NCBI GenBank assembly: GCA_005239635.1
Contig: SBBQ01000020.1
Location: 42,831 to 106,830, forward strand
Origin: Uliginosibacterium gangwonense
Lineage (GTDB): Bacteria; Pseudomonadota; Gammaproteobacteria; Burkholderiales; Rhodocyclaceae
Reading direction: 5' to 3'
Length of the DNA stretch: 64,000 bases
A program made the translations under genes and the position numbers. Of this stretch, positions 9,569-18,031 are shown piece by piece. Positions within the stretch are counted from its first letter, which is position 1. Each line of letters starts with the position of its first letter. The notes beneath the pieces are model-generated. The model did no database searches. It saw only the letters and a program-made list of their open reading frames with translations, and had not been told where the DNA came from.

Positions 9569-9861
9569 TGTCTCCTCAGCGATTTCGCTTGATCCAGCTT
9601 GATGCAACCCGATCTCGAAACACATCAGGCGCGATGAATTCATCCTCAGGGTGATAGAATCGGCCAAAAGCAGCCTGAACTTTTGGATTTTCTTTAATCC
9701 TTGCTCAGGCCTCGGATGAGAAACACCCTTCGAACACACAATCGATCTGACAATTCGCGCAGCTTGCCAGAACAATGTCTGGCGTGTTTACATGTCGAAT
9801 ATCAGCTCGTGCAAGCTATGCGCAGCTTCTGCAAGACCACTTGGCAAAACAAGGCAAGAAC

Positions 9862-10710
9862 ATGACTTTCAACGAACAGTTGGCCATTGAAGTTCAACGC
9901 AACATTGCCGCAGCACTGGCAGAAGATGTGGGCACGGGCGATATCACCGCTCACATGATTCCGGCAGGTCGGCTCGCCAGTGGCGCGCTGATTTCACGTG
10001 AATCGGCTGTTTTATGTGGCACAGCTTGGTTTAATGCCTGTTTTCGTGCACTGGATCCTGAAGCACGCATTAACTGGGCAGCCCGTGATGGTGATCGCAT
10101 CGAAGCCAACCAACCTCTGTGCGAAATCATCGCCGACACACGCGCTTTGCTCACCGCAGAACGCGCTGCACTGAATTTTTTGCAACTGCTATCAGGCACT
10201 GCCACCATTACTCGCCGCTACGTTGAAGCAATTGCCGGCACGCGTAGCCGCATTGTGGATACTCGTAAAACGCTGCCCATGATGCGTCTCGCACAAAAAT
10301 ACGCGGTGCGCGTGGGTGGCGGTACTAATCATCGTATGGGCTTGTACGATGGCGTTCTCATTAAAGAAAATCACATTATTGCAGCGGGTGGCGTAAGCGC
10401 TGCTGTAACCAAAGCGCGTGAATTGGCACCATCAAATGTATTCATTCAAGTTGAGGTTGAAAACTTAGACGAGCTGCGCGAATCCATTACCTGCGGTGCG
10501 ACGCTCATTTTGCTCGACAATATGTCGCTCGATGAAATGCGCGAAGCCGTCACAATCAACAACGGTCGCGCGCAGCTTGAAGCATCGGGTGGCGTTAATC
10601 TGGAGCGCGTGCGTAGTATCGCAGAGTGTGGCGTGGATCGAATTTCGATTGGTGCATTAACCAAAGATGTTCGCGCCATCGACCTGTCATTGCGGCACAT
10701 CGAACAATAA
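9862..10710 (+). CDS. nadC: Nicotinate-nucleotide pyrophosphorylase (carboxylating)
   Basis: A 282-residue quinolinate phosphoribosyltransferase, third step of de novo NAD synthesis. Family motifs are EDVGTGDITAHMIP near the N-terminus, the catalytic and PRPP-binding DTRKTLPMMRLAQKYAVRVGG, HRMGLYDGVLIKENHI, and the terminal barrel ASGGVN...DRISIGALTKDV. The upstream 29 codons are open, but the family begins at MTFNEQLAIEVQ, so the ATG at 9862 is preferred. nadA and nadB are not in this window. Confidence 0.95.
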   Translation: MTFNEQLAIEVQRNIAAALAEDVGTGDITAHMIPAGRLASGALISRESAVLCGTAWFNACFRALDPEARINWAARDGDRIEANQPLCEIIADTRALLTAERAALNFLQLLSGTATITRRYVEAIAGTRSRIVDTRKTLPMMRLAQKYAVRVGGGTNHRMGLYDGVLIKENHIIAAGGVSAAVTKARELAPSNVFIQVEVENLDELRESITCGATLILLDNMSLDEMREAVTINNGRAQLEASGGVNLERVRSIAECGVDRISIGALTKDVRAIDLSLRHIEQ

Positions 10711-10770
10711 GGTTCGAGCGATACATCAACCTAAAAACTCAACGCACATAACTTTCGCACGGACAAAGCC

Positions 10771-10908
10771 ATGTGGTTTGCACTGTATTACGTGATTGCA
10801 ATCATCACTTTATTGCTGCACTTTACCGGCCATTTGGCACGATATCGCTTGGAATGGCTTATTTATGTATTGGCCATTACCGTCTTCCCGGCCGTGCTAT
10901 ACCTATAA
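10771..10908 (+). CDS. Hypothetical 45-residue membrane mini-protein
   Basis: An ATG at 10771 opens 45 codons closed by TAA at 10906-10908. The peptide has two hydrophobic stretches (residues 2-18 and 29-45) split by a short loop GHLARYRLEW with positive charges, so two membrane helices are likely. It begins 60 bp after nadC and ends 152 bp before the hydrogenase small subunit. No strong ribosome site is seen. I do not recognise a family. Composition alone supports a real membrane peptide; conservation would have to be tested. Confidence 0.4.
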   Translation: MWFALYYVIAIITLLLHFTGHLARYRLEWLIYVLAITVFPAVLYL

Positions 10909-11060
10909 ATAATAAATTAATTCAGCATCTTACAAAGATATAGACGTTTAGTTGTAAGCCCACCTTAAAGCTAAAGTAGCACCGCAATTTATTCAACTGT
11001 CTTGCCAAGTTGCCGATAATTAGACATCGATCCCTCGGGATTTTTGTCTGGATATCTACC

Positions 11061-12002
11061 ATGTCCACCTTGGTCTGGATGCAAACCGGCGCTTGTAGCG
11101 GTGACACCATGTCACTGCTCACCGCGGACGGCCCCTCGCTTGAAAATCTTACCGGTTCAGGCGATATCGAGGTGCTCTGGCACCCCTCTCTCACCGACGG
11201 CACAACCGGTTACTTTGGTCGCCTCGTCGAGAACATTGAGAACGGCTCACAGCAACTCGACATTCTGTGCGTTGAAGGCAGCCTAATTACTGGCCCTTAC
11301 GGCACGGGCATGTTTGACAGCTATCGACATCGGCCCAAAATCGACATTGTTCGATCGCTTGCCGAACGCGCACGTTATGTCATCGCAGTGGGAACCTGCT
11401 CTGCGTTTGGCGGCATTCCTGCCGCACCACCCAACCCCACAGACTGCACCGGCCTGCAATACGACCGCGAAACAGCCGGTGGTTTGCTTGGTGATGAATG
11501 GCGCTCTAGCAGTGGCTTGCCGGTCATTAACTTGGCCGGTTGCCCTACGCACCCGCTCACCATTACGCGCACCTTAGCCATCGTGGCTCGCGGCCTACCG
11601 CTCGACCTCGATTTTTTAAATCGCCCCAAAGCGTTTTATGGGTCGATGGTGCACCAAGGCTGTACACGCAACGAATACCACGAGTACGACATTGAAGATA
11701 ATCAACTCGGCGGTCGTGGGTGCATGTACTTCAACTTAGGTTGCCAAGGCCCCAACACCTTGGCGAACTGCAATAGCGAACTGTGGAATAACCGCAGTAG
11801 TAAAACACGTGCGGGTGTGCCCTGTTTCGGCTGTACCTCACCCAACTTCCCCAAAGATGGCGACCTCTTCAAAACAGAGAAACTGGGTGCAATTCCAGTC
11901 AGCCTGCCACTCGGTGTTTCACGCTCACACTACATGGCCTACAAAAATTTGGCTAAGGCCGCAGCGCCGCAGCGCGTAAAAGACCGCGAAATGGAACCTT
12001 AA
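11061..12002 (+). CDS. [NiFe] hydrogenase small subunit (group 2-like)
   Basis: A 313-residue electron-transfer subunit carrying the iron-sulfur clusters. It starts MSTLVWMQTGACSGDTMSLL, so it has no Tat signal; cytosolic location is typical of group 2 enzymes. Cluster-ligand motifs are ACSGDT near the N-terminus, GTCSAFGGIPAAPPNP, NLAGCPTHP, and the C-terminal CTRNEYHEYD, GCMYFNLGCQGP, CNSELWN and PCFGCTSPNF. ACSGDTMS and the following LWHPSL closely recall the oxygen-tolerant Huc-type enzymes, where an unusual proximal-cluster ligand set is known; that parallel is inference. The frame is open 17 codons upstream, but ATG 11061 fits the family. The large subunit follows after 133 bp. Confidence 0.9.
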   Translation: MSTLVWMQTGACSGDTMSLLTADGPSLENLTGSGDIEVLWHPSLTDGTTGYFGRLVENIENGSQQLDILCVEGSLITGPYGTGMFDSYRHRPKIDIVRSLAERARYVIAVGTCSAFGGIPAAPPNPTDCTGLQYDRETAGGLLGDEWRSSSGLPVINLAGCPTHPLTITRTLAIVARGLPLDLDFLNRPKAFYGSMVHQGCTRNEYHEYDIEDNQLGGRGCMYFNLGCQGPNTLANCNSELWNNRSSKTRAGVPCFGCTSPNFPKDGDLFKTEKLGAIPVSLPLGVSRSHYMAYKNLAKAAAPQRVKDREMEP

Positions 12003-12071
12003 CGCAGGATAGGGCGAGCAACTAAAGCTCGCTCGTTGCGCCACAGCACGATTGGGCAGCATGTATTTCGG

Positions 12072-12117
12072 CAACGAAATTGCGTCAACAGCTTTACGCC
12101 AACGAAATTACGCCAAC
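12072..12117 (+). repeat. Imperfect direct repeat between the hydrogenase subunit genes
   Basis: CAACGAAATTGCGTCAAC (12072-12089) recurs as CAACGAAATTACGCCAAC (12100-12117), 16 of 18 bases matching, with starts 28 bp apart. It sits in the 133-bp spacer just before the large-subunit ATG at 12136. It may be a protein- or RNA-level control site, or a local duplication. Confidence 0.5.
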
Positions 12118-12135
12118 TAAAACAGGCACACGCAC

Positions 12136-13671
12136 ATGGCTAACGTCACACTAGACATAGACCTCAATCGAGTTGAGGGCGACCTTGAGTTTCAAGTTGA
12201 GCTCGATGGCAATAAAGTTGTAGATGCACGCTGCATCGGCACCATGTTCCGCGGCTTTGAGCAACTGTTAATTGATCGCGCGCCCACAGATTCACTGGTC
12301 ATCACGCCCCGTATTTGCGGCATTTGTGGCACGGCGCATTTATATACCGCCACACTTGCACTCGAACGCATGGCGCAGCTCCCTGTTCCGGCGCACGCCA
12401 CCCTCATTCGCAATTTGTGCCTGATGGCAGAAAATGTGCAAAGCGACTTGCGCCAGCATTTTTTATTTTTTGCCCCCGATCTGCTGAACGCTCGCTACGC
12501 CTCGCATCCCATGTTTGACGAGCTGACGCTTGCATATCGTCCGCTACAAGGCGAAGAAGTTCGCAGCGCCATGCAGGCCTCGCGCAAGCTACTCGAAATC
12601 GTCGCCATTTTCGGCGGACAATGGCCACACTCTTCGTACATGACGCCCGGCGGTGTTACTCGCGGTGCAAACTCGCGTGACATCGTCGATTGCCAAGACA
12701 TTGTCGACAACACCATTCGCTGGTACGAGCAAGTGGTCATCGGCGACACACTCGACAACTGGTTGTCGTTAGCTGATGCCGCCTCTTTTGATGCATGGCT
12801 TGATGATGCAAAACACGCCAAGAGTGCGATTGGAAAATTGACGCAGTTCTGCCGCGACCAAAGTATTCACTTGAGTGGCGGGGGCGCAAACTACTTTATG
12901 AGCGCAGGCGCGCACTACGATATTCGCACTTGGCAACCGCCCTATGGCCCACAGTACACATTGTTGCCAGCCGGGGTTTATAACGGCAACAGTGGCATCA
13001 ATGAAGCGTTTGATCCCGCACTCATCAACGAACACGTTCGCCATTCTTGGTATCGACCCTACGATGGCGGCCTACATCCGTATCAGGGCGAAACCGTACC
13101 CGACTACGACACCAACGGTGATCGCTACACATGGGCCAAAGCACCCCGCTATGGCAACAAGGTAATCGAAACCGGCCCGCTCGCTGAATTATTAGCCGGT
13201 GAAGATGCGCTGACTCGCGCGCTACTTGCACGCGATGGCGCCAACACGTTGCTGCGCCAACTTGCACGCTTACGTCGAGCAGGCGTACTGCTATCTTTAA
13301 TGAAAAAGACTTTGCAGGATTTAGCGGTTGAGATGAGTTCGCCACATTATCAAGCACCGCCAGCAGGCAGCCTCGACAACGGTGAAGGCTTTGGCTTTGT
13401 GCAAGCAGCGCGTGGCACGCTCGGTCACTGGGTGCAGGTACAAGACGGCAAAATTTCTCGTTATCAGGTAATCACGCCCACTGCGTGGAACGCCTCTCCC
13501 AAAGACACGCAAGGCGTTCATGGGCATTGGGAAGAAAGCGTGATTGGGTTAGAGCTTGCTGATCTCAACAATCCAATTGAGATTGGTCACGTTATTCGCT
13601 CACATGATCCGTGCCTTGTTTGTACCGTGCATTTTGCAGGGCGCTCACAACGGCTGCGCATTGGTGCATAA
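12136..13671 (+). CDS. [NiFe] hydrogenase large (catalytic) subunit
   Basis: A 511-residue catalytic subunit binding the NiFe(CN)2CO centre. The L1 motif RICGICGTAH (Cys61, Cys64, His68) and L2 motif DPCLVCTVH (Cys493, Cys496, His499) supply the four Cys ligands. GGQWPHSSYMTPGGV near residue 160 is a group 2 marker. Twelve residues follow His499, so the protein has the C-terminal extension that a maturation protease removes; many H2-sensing group 2b enzymes lack it. This points to a catalytic or at least processed enzyme. No hyp maturation genes are in the window. The protease gene begins 1 nt after the stop. Confidence 0.95.
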   Translation: MANVTLDIDLNRVEGDLEFQVELDGNKVVDARCIGTMFRGFEQLLIDRAPTDSLVITPRICGICGTAHLYTATLALERMAQLPVPAHATLIRNLCLMAENVQSDLRQHFLFFAPDLLNARYASHPMFDELTLAYRPLQGEEVRSAMQASRKLLEIVAIFGGQWPHSSYMTPGGVTRGANSRDIVDCQDIVDNTIRWYEQVVIGDTLDNWLSLADAASFDAWLDDAKHAKSAIGKLTQFCRDQSIHLSGGGANYFMSAGAHYDIRTWQPPYGPQYTLLPAGVYNGNSGINEAFDPALINEHVRHSWYRPYDGGLHPYQGETVPDYDTNGDRYTWAKAPRYGNKVIETGPLAELLAGEDALTRALLARDGANTLLRQLARLRRAGVLLSLMKKTLQDLAVEMSSPHYQAPPAGSLDNGEGFGFVQAARGTLGHWVQVQDGKISRYQVITPTAWNASPKDTQGVHGHWEESVIGLELADLNNPIEIGHVIRSHDPCLVCTVHFAGRSQRLRIGA

Positions 13672-13672
13672 C

Positions 13673-14125
13673 ATGGCCATGGCACGCACCCACATTATTT
13701 GCTTTGGCAATGAGTTGCATGGCGATGACGGTATCGGCCCCGCGATTCATGCCGAGCTACTCAAACGTCAACTACCACCCGAGGTGCGTATATTTCGGGC
13801 GGACGTTTCGGGCTTGGCTGCCGTGCATTGCTTTGAACAATGCGACCAAGCCATTGTGGTGGATGCTGTGCAGGGTTTTGGCCAGGCCGGTTCAATTCAT
13901 ATATTACAAGCAGAAGACATCGCAGAAGAGTCGACACTCAGCATACATGGGCATGGCGTCGGTAACTTACTTGCTTTGTTACCGCATTTAATTGATCACC
14001 CACCACGCGTAAAGATCATCGGCATTGAACTGAGTGAAACACGTGCTTTTGCCAATCGACTTTCGCCACCCGTCGCCCGTGCAATTGCACCGGCAACAGA
14101 ACGGGTTCTGGAGGCAGCACGATGA
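13673..14125 (+). CDS. Hydrogenase maturation protease (HupD/HybD family)
   Basis: About 150 residues of the M52 nickel-dependent endopeptidase family, which cuts the large-subunit tail after His of DPCxxCxxH. The N-terminus is ARTHIICFGNELHGDDGIGP, with the GNxLxxDDGxG motif that holds the first metal-sensing acidic ligand. The conserved DAVQGFGQAG strand and the HGHGVGNLLAL helix follow. Start is ATG 13673 or 13679, directly after the large-subunit stop; the open frame further upstream overlaps that gene. Its stop overlaps the kinase start as ATGA. Confidence 0.88.
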   Translation: MAMARTHIICFGNELHGDDGIGPAIHAELLKRQLPPEVRIFRADVSGLAAVHCFEQCDQAIVVDAVQGFGQAGSIHILQAEDIAEESTLSIHGHGVGNLLALLPHLIDHPPRVKIIGIELSETRAFANRLSPPVARAIAPATERVLEAAR

Positions 14126-16257
14126 ATGGACCAGATCCGGTGGATGTTGAACCCGGCTTGCCCATTACCCATGTAAAGCGCGTTCAGAAATTTGCTGACC
14201 GCTGGTGCGGCCGTGCGCGCTTGCCGGGCGAACAGACAGACCGCCACCTACTTATTTTAAAACGTGGCGATGGCTACGTTGCCATTCCGGCCGCATGCCC
14301 ACATGAAGGTTATCGACTCGACCAATGTTCTGAGAACGAGCGCAATGAGATTGTGTGCCCAGCGCATGGCTTAGCTGTTCCGACCGCAGGTCACCACGCC
14401 GTTGCCGTCATTGAAAACGGCGAGCGTTTCTTTCTGGATACCCAAACAGAACCCACGACAGAAAACGACACACAAACCACGACCGTCAAATCAGACGAAT
14501 TGCTACGTTTGCGTGACGAAGTGGAATCGCTCAAGCAAGCCAACCAAGCCCTTGAGCAACAAATCTTGAGTGTGACCGAACAGATGGAAATCATGCTCGA
14601 ACAGAGCACACAGCAGTCGCGCACACTGTCATCTCAAAATACAGAACAGAAACGCCTGTCATCCTTTATTAATCGCGTATCCGACACCATGGACAGCCTG
14701 TTACTGGTGCTCGACCGACTCGGCAATATTTTGCAGGTCAATAAAAGTGTGCAAGATGTTTTGGGGTTTAGCGCGCAGGAACTGATTGGCAAATCGCCAG
14801 ATACTTTGCTCGACATGGATGAGCTTCAGGCCATGCATAGCCATGCATTGTCGAGCTATCCGACGGGGCAACGTTTGTTCCGCGCCATTCTGGCCTCGCG
14901 CCACCTCAATGGCGAAGTCCACCTCAAAACCAAGTTGCCCCACCCTGCTCCGCCGTGTTTTTTAATGCACGGCTCTCCACTGTATGACATTACGGGCAAA
15001 CTGGAAGGCGTGGTGATTGTTGCCTCCGATGTGACCATTTTGCGTAGGCGTGAAACTGCATTACGTGAAAGTGAAACGCGATTCCGTGACTATTCCAGTG
15101 TGGCTTCAGATTGGTTTTGGGAAATGGACACACGATTCCAATTTGAGGCCAACACAGGTGATCTACAAAAACATTTGCCTTACCTCGATTCCGTCGTTGG
15201 CAAGCGGCGTGAAGAAGTAGCGTGGGAAGAAGACACCATCGACATTGAGCGTTGGCAATATTACTTTGATGCGATTGCTGAACGGCGCGAGTTTCGTGAT
15301 TTTGAATACCGCATTTTGGGGCAGGATGGTGAAGTGCACTGGGTCAGCGCCAGCGGCAAGCCACGATACGACGAACAGGGGAACTTTACGGGTTACCGTG
15401 GCGTAACCAAAGACATTACGCAAAAGCGCCTGATTGAATATGAATTACTGCAACACCGAAACAACCTTGCCGTATTGGTTCAAGAACAAACACACGACTT
15501 GTTAATTGCCAAACAAGAAGCCGAAGCCGCCAACCAAATGAAGAGCGAGTTCTTGGCTAATATTTCGCACGAGCTACGCACACCACTGCACGGCATTTTA
15601 GCGTTTGCCGCGCTCGGTCTTAAGAAAATTGAATCTGCCCCTCGTGAAAAACTCGCAGATCACTTCGACCGCATTCAACAAAGCGGCAAACGCCTGTCCG
15701 CGCTCATTGATGATCTATTGGATTTGGCAAAACTCGAAGCAGGCCGCATGGACATGCAGTTTGAATGCGCCAACATTTTGAGTGTTGAACAAACTTTACG
15801 TAACAGCCTAGAGGGACTGTTGCTCACGAAGCAACTCACTGTGCAAATTCATTCAAGCAGCGATGCTCCGCTGGCTAAACTTGATCAAAAAAGGTTTATG
15901 CAAGTTTTGCAAAACGTCTATTCGAATGCGATTAAGTTTTCACCACCACACAGTGTGCTTGAAGTGCGTATCATGCCTTCAACACTGCCAGGTGAGCATG
16001 GCAAAGTTCCTGCATGGAAAATTAGCGTACACGATCAAGGCCCAGGCATCCCGGAAGATGAACTTGAAGCAATTTTTGATAAGTTTGTGCAGAGTACAAA
16101 AACCAAAACAGGTGCAGGTGGTACGGGCTTAGGCCTCGCCATTTCACGCGAAATTATGAAGGCGCATTTTGGCACCATACAGGCACGCAACCATCCGGAT
16201 GGTGGTGCTGTTGTGGATATTCACTTGCCGCAATTTACTTACGATTCTGCAAGCTAG
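14122..16257 (+). CDS. Rieske-PAS-PAS hybrid sensor histidine kinase
   Basis: A 711-residue soluble kinase with an unusual front end. Residues about 15-108 are a Rieske [2Fe-2S] domain with both ligand pairs intact: Cys59-x-His61 (CPHEGY) and Cys79-x2-His82 (CPAHG). A Gln/Glu-rich coiled coil follows (about 120-180), then two PAS domains (about 188-310 and 315-440), a second coiled coil, HisKA with phospho-acceptor His483 (SHELRTPLHG), and HATPase_c (about 590-705) with NVYSNAIKF, DQGPGIPEDE and GAGGTGLGLAIS. It has no transmembrane segment. It overlaps the protease gene by ATGA, so it is part of the hydrogenase operon. I infer that electrons from H2, or cell redox state, reach the kinase through the Rieske centre. 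No response regulator is adjacent. Confidence 0.88.
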   Translation: MNGPDPVDVEPGLPITHVKRVQKFADRWCGRARLPGEQTDRHLLILKRGDGYVAIPAACPHEGYRLDQCSENERNEIVCPAHGLAVPTAGHHAVAVIENGERFFLDTQTEPTTENDTQTTTVKSDELLRLRDEVESLKQANQALEQQILSVTEQMEIMLEQSTQQSRTLSSQNTEQKRLSSFINRVSDTMDSLLLVLDRLGNILQVNKSVQDVLGFSAQELIGKSPDTLLDMDELQAMHSHALSSYPTGQRLFRAILASRHLNGEVHLKTKLPHPAPPCFLMHGSPLYDITGKLEGVVIVASDVTILRRRETALRESETRFRDYSSVASDWFWEMDTRFQFEANTGDLQKHLPYLDSVVGKRREEVAWEEDTIDIERWQYYFDAIAERREFRDFEYRILGQDGEVHWVSASGKPRYDEQGNFTGYRGVTKDITQKRLIEYELLQHRNNLAVLVQEQTHDLLIAKQEAEAANQMKSEFLANISHELRTPLHGILAFAALGLKKIESAPREKLADHFDRIQQSGKRLSALIDDLLDLAKLEAGRMDMQFECANILSVEQTLRNSLEGLLLTKQLTVQIHSSSDAPLAKLDQKRFMQVLQNVYSNAIKFSPPHSVLEVRIMPSTLPGEHGKVPAWKISVHDQGPGIPEDELEAIFDKFVQSTKTKTGAGGTGLGLAISREIMKAHFGTIQARNHPDGGAVVDIHLPQFTYDSAS

Positions 16258-16266
16258 GCGACCTGC

Positions 16267-16309
16267 GAACTCAGCGGCCTAAGAACTCAGCGGCCTAAGA
16301 ACTCAGCGG
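16267..16309 (+). repeat. Short tandem repeat after the kinase gene
   Basis: The 16-bp unit GAACTCAGCGGCCTAA occurs at 16267-16282 and 16283-16298, then partly (GAACTCAGCGG) at 16299-16309. It begins 9 bp after the kinase stop and ahead of the terminator. Such a tandem array can vary in copy number. Confidence 0.85.
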
Positions 16310-16377
16310 GGATTGATTCAAAGCCAGCAGGTGAGACAAGGCCTTGCATCAGTTTGTATAGCAGCGGTCTTAGCAAC

Positions 16378-16409
16378 AAAAAAACCGGATTTATTCATCC
16401 GGTTTTTTT
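16378..16409. terminator. Bidirectional terminator between kinase gene and thrC
   Basis: A 13-bp inverted repeat (AAAAAAACCGGAT/ATCCGGTTTTTTT) with a 6-nt loop lies between the convergent hydrogenase-kinase operon and thrC. Both strands get a GC stem followed by seven Ts. Confidence 0.9.
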
Positions 16410-16480
16410 GTTTCACCTATGATGCTCAGCATCACATTGGCAAAAGTACGTATCAACTTCAAGATGCACTTAACAGCGTA

Positions 16481-17914
16481 TTAGGCATGTGTGTGAATGA
16501 AGTTCTTTACTTGATCCGCACTCACATCCACCACCTCAAAGCGCTGCGGCAGCGCCTCAAGTCCGTCAAAGCTGGCGGGACGCCACGGCGCGCAACCCAA
16601 GGCTTCATGAATCGTTTCGTCAAACTTGGCCGCTTGTGCTGTTTCTAACACGATCATGGGCACACCTTGTTCGCGATGCTCAAGGCCGACCTTTACGCCA
16701 TCCGCAGTATGCGTATCCACCATCAGTTTGTATTTTTCGTAAACCGCGCGAATGGTATTGAGTCGGTCTGCATGTGTACTGCGGCCTGAAACAAAACCGT
16801 ATTGCGGCACCTTGGCAAATACATCACCTGTTAAATCAAACGGACGGCCTTGATCGACTTGCGACCACAGCGCAGCCACCTTTGCTGCATCGCGCTCGCA
16901 CAAATCGAAAATAAAGCGTTCAAAGTTTGACGCTTTAGAAATGTCCATCGACGGGCTGGAGGTGTGCAGTGTTTCAGCGGTGGCACGCGGACGATAAACC
17001 CCTGTACGGAAAAATTCGTCCAGCACATCGTTCTCGTTCGTCGCCACAATCAATTTACGAATGGGCAAACCCATCATGCGTGCAATGTGGCCTGCGCACA
17101 CATTGCCAAAGTTGCCCGATGGTACGGAGAAACTCACCCGTTGGTCATTCGAAGTGGTGGCTGCAAAATAGCCTTTGAAGTAATACACCACCTGCGCCGC
17201 AACGCGTGCCCAGTTAATTGAATTTACCGTGCCAATACTGTGTGCGGCCTTAAATGCGTGGTCATTCGATACGGCCTTCACAATATCTTGGCAATCATCA
17301 AACACGCCGCGCACGGCAAGGTTGAAGATATTGGGGTCTTGCAAGCTGAACATCTGTGCCGTTTGAAAACGGCTCATCTTGCCGTGCGGCGACAGCATAA
17401 ACACGCGCACACCGTGCTTGCCGCGCATCGCGTATTCGGCTGAAGAACCGGTGTCACCCGAGGTTGCGCCCAGAATATTGAGTTGCTGCCCCGTCTTTGC
17501 CAATGCATATTCAAACAGGTTACCCAACAACTGCATCGCCATGTCTTTGAATGCCAGCGTCGGACCATTCGACAATTCCAGCAAATGCAGTCCCGGCTCT
17601 AAGGTGGTGAGCGGCGTAATGTCTTGTGCGTTTGAACCCGGACGTACATTGCAGTACACCTCGGGCGTATAGGTGCGATTAATAATGCTGCGCAGATCAT
17701 CCGCCGGAATATCGTCGGCAAATTTAGACAACACAGCAAAGGCCAATTCACGGTAGTTCATGCCGCGCAGGGCTGAAAGTTCATCCGCACTGAATTGCGG
17801 ATAACTCAGCGGCATGGCCAAGCCGCCATCTTCCATCAAGCCGCCCAGCAAAATTTGCATGAAAGTTTTGGGCGCAATGGCGTGGGTTGCGCTACGTGTC
17901 GATTGGTAATGCAT
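16481..17914 (-). CDS. thrC: Threonine synthase
   Basis: A 477-residue PLP enzyme that converts O-phosphohomoserine to threonine. The PLP lysine is Lys123 in NGPTLAFKDMAMQLL. GATSGDTGSSAEYAM (phosphate-binding loop) and VPSGNFGNVCAGH follow. The N-terminal YQSTR...KTFMQILLGGLMEDGGLAMP matches the longer gram-negative/fungal form. hom lies 117 bp upstream and alaA beyond it, all on the minus strand, so an alaA-hom-thrC cluster converts aspartate semialdehyde to threonine. Confidence 0.96.
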   Translation of the reverse strand: MHYQSTRSATHAIAPKTFMQILLGGLMEDGGLAMPLSYPQFSADELSALRGMNYRELAFAVLSKFADDIPADDLRSIINRTYTPEVYCNVRPGSNAQDITPLTTLEPGLHLLELSNGPTLAFKDMAMQLLGNLFEYALAKTGQQLNILGATSGDTGSSAEYAMRGKHGVRVFMLSPHGKMSRFQTAQMFSLQDPNIFNLAVRGVFDDCQDIVKAVSNDHAFKAAHSIGTVNSINWARVAAQVVYYFKGYFAATTSNDQRVSFSVPSGNFGNVCAGHIARMMGLPIRKLIVATNENDVLDEFFRTGVYRPRATAETLHTSSPSMDISKASNFERFIFDLCERDAAKVAALWSQVDQGRPFDLTGDVFAKVPQYGFVSGRSTHADRLNTIRAVYEKYKLMVDTHTADGVKVGLEHREQGVPMIVLETAQAAKFDETIHEALGCAPWRPASFDGLEALPQRFEVVDVSADQVKNFIHTHA

Positions 17915-18031
17915 GTTGTTGCTCGTCAGTTAACTGGTTGGTCGCGTGTTGATTAGCGTGTTGCTTCGCATTTTTCTGGGTGCCTGTCAGTTTTGCCAAT
18001 GGTCAAACCAACAGGATCACCACTCAGACAT

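Noticed and set aside
12136..13671. Regulatory (H2-sensing, group 2b) large subunit
   Set aside because: A 12-residue extension follows DPCLVCTVH and a maturation protease gene is present; sensors usually lack both.
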